This document shows positions 57,701-64,000 of a DNA stretch of 64,000 nucleotides, in pieces; positions within the stretch are counted from its first letter, which is position 1, and the number at the start of each line of letters is the position of its first letter. The notes below the pieces were generated by a model. The model worked only from the letters and a program-made list of their open reading frames with translations. It searched no databases and was not told the DNA's origin. Origin of the DNA: Mesostigma viride (lineage: Eukaryota > Streptophyta > Mesostigmatophyceae > Mesostigmatales > Mesostigmataceae); contig RPFO01000065.1 in NCBI GenBank assembly GCA_009746045.1, positions 996,211 to 1,060,210 of the forward strand, given 5' to 3'. A program made the position numbers and the translations under genes.

Positions 57701-60700
57701 CGTACTGCGACCCACTGACCACCGCAATGCTGTCGACAGTGCCACCAGCGACCGTGACGTCTCCAGCAGTGAATCCAAAAACTGACTCACTGAACGTTAG
57801 TGTCACATAGATGGGGGAGGTGTTGGTGGCGAATGCTGAAGCCGTGAGAGCCACCGTAGGGGCAGTCGTGTCGTAAGTGATGGTCAGCAGGGTGGAAGCC
57901 ACGTTGCTGTTGCCGGCTGCATCCGTTGCCACAGCTGCTGGGACGCTGACCACCACGGCCCCTTCACCCAATGGGGTCACTGTAAGCAAGTAATGGGATG
58001 CATCATTGGCAGCCAGGGAGGTGGCCGTTCCTCCACTCACCACCATGTCAGCAATGGCAAAGCCAAAGACGGCCTCACTGAATGTGATAGTGACCAGGAG
58101 GGGCGAGAGGTTGGTAGCCGGTGCCGCTGTGGTCAGGGCCACGCTGGGGCCGGTCGTGTCGTAGACAATACTCAGCTGTGTTGCCTGAGTGTTGCCATTG
58201 CCTGCCACGTCAGTGGCCACATTAGCAGCAACATCCACGGTCAGGGTTCCCTCACCCGATGGGGTCAACTCCACCACGTACTGGGACCCGCTAACAGCAA
58301 CAAAGCTGGTCACCGTGCCGCCAGCAAACACCACGTCGCCGGCAGTAAAGCCACTCACCAACTCGCTAAACGTCACGGTCACTGTAATGGGCGCTGTGTT
58401 GGTGGCGGGTGAAGCAGTTGATATCAGCACGGTGGGAGCCGTGGTGTCATAAACGATGCTGATGGGGGTGGCTGCCGTGTTGACATTGCCTGCCGCATCC
58501 GTGGCCACCCCCGCTGGCAAGGCCACTGTGAGACTTCCCTCCCCAGACGGCACCACCTCCACCACGGACTGCAAGCCGCTCACGACTGTAATGCTACCAA
58601 CTGTTCCACCACCCACCACCACATCCCCAGTCGTGAAACCACTCACTGGCTCGCTGAAGGTCACCGTCACAAGCACAGGGGATGCGTTGGTGGAGGAGGA
58701 AGATGTGGTCAGGGCCACGCTGGGGGCGGTCATGTCATACACAATACTCAGCTGCGTTGCTGCGGTGTTGCCATTGCCCGCCGCATCAGTGGCCACATTA
58801 CCCGCGATGTCAACAGTCATCGTCCCCTCCCCTGATGGCACCAACTCCACCACATATTGCAAGCTGCTCACCACGGTGATGCTGCTGACAGTGCCGCCAC
58901 CCACCACCACATCCCCCGCCGTGAAGCCAAAGACGGCTTCCGTGAATGTCACCGTGACCAGCACTGGGTAGACGTTGGTGACAGATGCCGCGGTGGTCAG
59001 GGACACGGCTGGGGCAGTTGTGTCATAGACGATGGCAAGGGGGGTGGCTGCGGTGTTGCCATTGCCCGCCGCATCTGTCACGACATTAGCCGCCACATCC
59101 ACAGCGACAAGTCCCTCCCCAGACGGCACCACCTCGACCATGTACTGCGACCCATCGACCACTGTAATGCTGCCGACAGTGCCGCCCACCACCGTGATAT
59201 CCCCAGCTGTAAAGCCAGTGACAGACTCACTGAAGGTTATCGTCACCAGCACAGGCGATGCGTTGGTGGATGGGGATGATGTGGAGATGGACACGGTTGG
59301 AGATGTTGTGTCATAGGCGATGGCCAGCTGGGGTGCAGCGGTGTTGGCATTGCCGGCCGCATCCAGCGCAATGCCTGCGGGGACATCCACAGTCACAGTG
59401 CCCTCCGCAGATGGAGTCACTTCAAACGTGTATTGTGACCCACTGACAGTGGTAAAACTGCCAGCCGTGCCTCCAGCCACCACCACATCTGCGAGTGCCA
59501 AGCCAGAGACAGCCTCACTGAAAGTCACCGTCACCAGAATGGGCGACACATTGGTTGATGCTGAGGCCGTGGTCAGGGCCACGCTGGGGGCGGTTGTGTC
59601 GTAGACAATGATCAGCTGTGCTGCCGGAGTGTTGCCGTTGCCTGCCGCATCAGTGGCCACATTAGCAGCAACATCCACGGTCAGGGTTCCCTCACCCGAT
59701 GGCGTCAACTCCACCACATATTGCGAGCCGCTCACCACCGTAAAGCTGGTCATCGTGCCACCAGCAACCACCACGTCGCCGGCAATCAACCCCAACACGT
59801 CCGAGCTGAAGGTTACCGTCACCAGCACGGGCAATACACTTGTAGAGGGAGAAGCCGTGGTCAACACCACGGCAGGCGCGGTTATGTCGTAAACAACAAA
59901 CAGAGGAGGGGCTGCGATGTTGCTATTGCCCGCTGCATCCGTGGCAACACCAGCCGCCACGTCCACGGTAAGAGTTCCCTCCCCCGAGGGCACCACCTCC
60001 ACCACGTACTGCGACCCACTGACCACCGCAATGCTGTCGACAGTGCCACCAGCGACCGTGACGTCTCCAGCAGTGAATCCAAAAACTGACTCACTGAACG
60101 TTAGTGTCACATAGATGGGGGAGGTGTTGGTGGCGAATGCTGAAGCCGTGAGAGCCACCGTAGGGGCAGTCGTGTCGTAAGTGATGGTCAGCAGGGTGGA
60201 AGCCACGTTGCTGTTGCCGGCTGCATCCGTTGCCACAGCTGCTGGGACGCTGACCACCACGGCCCCTTCACCCAATGGGGTCACTGTAAGCAAGTAATGG
60301 GATGCATCATTGGCAGCCAGGGAGGTGGCCGTTCCTCCACTCACCACCATGTCAGCAATGGCAAAGCCAAAGACGGCCTCACTGAATGTGATAGTGACCA
60401 GGAGGGGCGAGAGGTTGGTAGCCGGTGCCGCTGTGGTCAGGGCCACGCTGGGGCCGGTCGTGTCGTAGACAATACTCAGCTGTGTTGCCTGAGTGTTGCC
60501 ATTGCCTGCCGCGTCAGTGGCCACATTAGCAGCAACATCCACGGTCAGGGTTCCCTCACCCGATGGGGTCAACTCCACCACGTACTGGGACCCGCTAACA
60601 GCAACAAAGCTGGTCACCGTGCCGCCAGCAAACACCACGTCGCCGGCAGTAAAGCCACTCACCAACTCGCTAAACGTCACGGTCACTGTAATGGGCGCTG

Positions 60701-63700
60701 TGTTGGTGGCGGGTGAAGCAGTTGATATCAGCACGGTGGGAGCCGTGGTGTCATAAACGATGCTGATGGGGGTGGCTGCCGTGTTGACATTGCCTGCCGC
60801 ATCCGTGGCCACCCCCGCTGGCAAGGCCACTGTGAGACTTCCCTCCCCAGACGGCACCACCTCCACCACGGACTGCAAGCCGCTCACGACTGTAATGCTA
60901 CCAACTGTTCCACCACCCACCACCACATCCCCAGTTGTGAAACCACTCACTGGCTCGCTGAAGGTCACCGTCACAAGCACAGGGGATGCGTTGGTGGAGG
61001 AGGAAGATGTGGTCAGGGCCACGCTGGGGGCGGTCATGTCGTACACAATACTCAGCTGCGTTGCTGCGGTGTTGCCATTGCCCGCCGCATCAGTGGCCAC
61101 ATTACCTGCGATGTCAACAGTCATCGTCCCCTCCCCTGATGGCACCAACTCCACCACATATTGCAAGCTGCTCACCACGGTGATGCTGCTGACAGTGCCG
61201 CCACCCACCACCACATCCCCCGCTGTGAAGCCAAAGACGGCTTCCGTGAATGTCACCGTGACCAGCACTGGGTAGACGTTGGTGACAGATGCCGCGGTGG
61301 TCAGGGACACGGCTGGGGCAGTTGTGTCATAGACGATGGCAAGGGGGGTGGCTGCGGTGTTGCCATTGCCCGCCGCATCTGTCACGACATTAGCCGCCAC
61401 ATCCACAGTGACAAGTCCCTCCCCAGACGGCACCACCTCGACCATGTACTGCGACCCATCGACCACTGTAATGCTGCCGACAGTGCCGCCCACCACCGTG
61501 ATATCCCCAGCTGTAAAGCCAGTGACAGACTCACCGAAGGTTATCGTCACCAGCACAGGCGATGCGTTGGTGGATGGGGATGATGTGGAGATGGACACGG
61601 TTGGAGATGTTGTGTCATAGGCGATGGCCAGCTGGGGTGCAGCGGTGTTGGCATTGCCGGCCGCATCCAGCGCAATGCCTGCGGGGACATCCACAGTCAC
61701 AGTGCCCTCTGCAGATGGAGTCACTTCAAACGTGTATTGTGACCCACTGACAGTGGTAAAACTGCCAGCCGTGCCTCCAGCCACCACCACATCTGCGAGT
61801 GCCAAGCCAGAGACAGCCTCACTGAAAGTCACCGTCACCAGAATGGGCGACACATTGGTTGATGCTGAGGCCGTGGTCAGGGCCACGCTGGGGGCGGTTG
61901 TGTCGTAGACAATGATCAGCTGTGCTGCCGGAGTGTTGCCGTTGCCTGCCGCATCAGTGGCCACATTAGCAGCAACATCCACGGTCAGGGTTCCCTCACC
62001 CGATGGCGTCAACTCCACCACATATTGCGAGCCGCTCACCACCGTAAAGCTGGTCACCGTGCCACCAGCAACCACCACGTCGCCAGCAGTAAAGCCACTT
62101 ACCAACTCGCTGAACGTCACGGTCACTGTAACGGGTGCTGTGTTGGTGGCGGGTGAAAAAGTTGATATCAGCACGGTGGGAGCCGTGGTGTCATAAATGA
62201 TGCTGATGGGGGTGGCTGCCGTGTTGACATTGCCTGCCGCATCTGTCGCCACACCACCGCCAACGCTCACTGCGAGACTTCCCTCCCCAGACGGCACCAC
62301 CTCCACCACGTACTGCGATCCGCTCACCACCGTAATGCTGCCAACTGTTCCACCACCCACCACCACATCCCCAGTCGTGAACCCGCTCACCGCCTCACTG
62401 AAGGTGACTGTCACGAACACAGGCGATGCGCTGGTGGAGGAGAAAGATGTGGTCAGGGCCACGCTGGGGGCAGTTGTGTCGTATGTGATAGTCAACTCGG
62501 GCGCCGCTGTGTTGGCATTACCGGCCGTATCCAAGGCGACACCGGCGCCAACATTCACTGTCACTGTGCCTTGCCCAGATGGTGTCACTTGAACCGTATA
62601 CTGCAACGTGCTCACGGTGCTGAAACTGCCTGCCGTACCTCCCGTCACCACCACATCTGCAAGCACAAAGCCTGTCACTGCTTCGCTGAAGGTTATTGTG
62701 ACCGGGATTGGAGACACATTTGTTGTAGATGCTGGCGTCGTCAACGCCACGGTGGGGGAAATCGTGTCATAGACAATGCTCAGCTGGGTGGCTGCCGTGT
62801 TGCCATTGCCCGCCGCATCTGTTGCCGCACCTGCTGCCACATTCACCGTCACTGTGCCTTGCCCAGACGGTGTCACCTCCAGCATGTATTGGGAAGCAGA
62901 AAGTGCATTAAATGCGCTGGAGACCCCGCCAACTACCACCACATCGACAAGCATGAAGCCGCTGACTGCTTCACTGAAGGTCATTGTGACCACAATTGGA
63001 GACAGGTTGGTCGCGGGCGCTGCTGTCGTCAAAGCAACAGTGGGAGCTGTGGTGTCATATGTGAAGGTCAGCTGGCTGGCAGCTGTATTGCTATTGCCCG
63101 CCGCATCTGTCACGACATTAGCCGCCACATCCACAGTGACAAGTCCCTCCCCAGACGGCACCACCTCGACCGTGTACTGCGACCCATCGACCACTGTAAT
63201 GCTGCCGACAGTGCCGCCCACCACTGTGATATCCCCAGCTGTAAAGCCTGTGACAGACTCACTGAAGGTTATCGTCACCAGCACAGGCGATGCGTTGGTG
63301 GATGGGGATGCTGTGGAGATGGACACGGTTGGAGATGTTGTGTCATAGACGATGGCCAGCTGGGGTGCAGCGGTGTTGGCATTGCCGGCCGCATCCAGCG
63401 CAATGCCTGCTGCCACATTCACAGTGATAGCGCCTTGCTCAGATGGAACCACCTCCACTGTGTACTGGGATCCGCTTAAAACGGTGAGGGTGCCAGCAAT
63501 GCCTCCCCCTACAGCTACATCAGCTAGCGTAAAGCCCGTCACAGGTTCACTGAACGTGACAGTGACCAGAACGGGTGCCATGTTCGTTGTTGTCGCAGCT
63601 GTGGTCAAGGCCACAGTGGGGCTGATGGAGTCGTAGAGAACGCTCAGCTGCACAGCAGCCATGTTACCGTTGCCAGCCGCATCCGTGGCGACACCAGCTG

Positions 63701-64000
63701 GCACATCGACCGTGAAAGTGCCTTGGGCAGATGGCGTGACTGGCACAATGTACTGTGACCCACTTACCACCGTCATGCTGCCAACTGTGCCGCCACCCAC
63801 CACCACGCCCCCGGCCGTAAAACCACTCACTGGCTCGTAGAACGTCACCGTCACCAGCACAGGGGATGTGCTTGTTGTGAGTGACGAGGTTGACAACGCC
63901 ACTGTAGGCACTGTCATGTCATATATAATAGCCAACTGGGACGCTGCTGTGTTGCCATTGCCTGCCGAATCGGTGGCCACATTAGCAGCAACATCCACGG
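54733..64000 (-). CDS. giant protein of tandem bacterial-type Ig-like (Big_12-like) domains; 5' end off the window, one frameshift
   Basis: The reading frame is uninterrupted from 63998 to about 57680 and, after a one-base shift, to the stop at 54733. No intron is needed. About 31 domains of 96 residues follow the pattern TTAPTVALTT...SPVLVTVTFSE...GFTAGDVVV.GGTV...SQYVVEV.PSGEG..TVDV.A.VATDAAGNGNTAA. This is the bacterial Ig-like fold common in large adhesins. The last domains are diverged. The C-terminus (about 60 residues) has several Cys and no membrane span. Compared with the duplicate copy, a run of five C at about 59990 is four C at 57678-57681, which breaks the frame. Likely an extracellular or cell-surface protein; the N-terminus and any signal peptide are not visible. 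Confidence 0.85.
57302..61908 (-). repeat. 8-domain higher-order repeat (2304 bp), two full copies plus a partial third
   Basis: Copies at 61908-59605 and 59604-57302 are nearly identical along their length; the same block continues partly into 57301-56440 before diverging. The unit is 8 x 288 bp. The second copy is one base shorter (2303), which is the frameshift. Near-identity points to recent unequal crossing-over or duplication. Confidence 0.9.

Overview
The window looks like nuclear DNA of a flagellated, photosynthetic eukaryote, most likely a green-lineage alga; I cannot name the species. The evidence is an intron-rich intraflagellar-transport gene (IFT70), an intron-rich kinesin-3 gene, and a plastid-lipid-associated protein (PAP/fibrillin) gene. 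The base composition is GC-rich, most introns are GT-AG, and there are many simple repeats, retrotransposon fragments and TIR elements. I see no rRNA, tRNA, operon or CRISPR array.

Layout. Positions 273-7368 (minus) hold the 5' part of IFT70: six exons that splice in frame to 185 residues, with the 3' part beyond position 1. Its 4.1 kb intron 5 carries a 3.5 kb element with inverted ends, and inside that a 2.1 kb piggyBac-like element flanked by TTAA. About 1.1 kb away, head to head, starts a kinesin-3 gene (8445-33748, plus). I traced 27 exons that join in one frame to about 1428 residues: motor, FHA, coiled coils, KIF1-type region, proline-rich tail. It ends in a CAAX box (CIIL) instead of the usual PH domain. 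One intron has AT-AC ends with a perfect U12-type 5' splice site. The introns hold minisatellites, nested transposons and a tandemly amplified copy of an exon edge.

Positions 34006-37425 are fragments of two related non-LTR retrotransposon families, one with RT pieces and one with only an ORF1-like protein. A single-exon PAP/fibrillin gene lies at 38026-39012 (minus). More non-LTR debris and G-rich repeats follow to 42.4 kb.

Positions 42625-52363 are one complete LTR retrotransposon on the minus strand: two 668-bp LTRs differing at about three sites, 5-bp target duplication CCATA, primer-binding site, polypurine tract, a damaged gag and a dead protease fragment. I find no reverse transcriptase or integrase. 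An unrelated endonuclease-like ORF sits where pol should be. A further LINE copy lies at 53.0-53.95 kb.

From 54733 to the right edge (minus) runs an intronless reading frame of more than 9 kb: about 31 tandem 96-residue bacterial-type Ig-like domains, organised in an 8-domain (2304-bp) higher-order repeat. One single-base deletion near 57680 breaks the frame.

How the genes relate: IFT70 and the kinesin may share a divergent promoter and a motility or ciliary setting. The PAP protein acts in plastid membranes. The Ig-repeat protein is probably an extracellular or surface protein. The last two have no visible functional link to the first pair.
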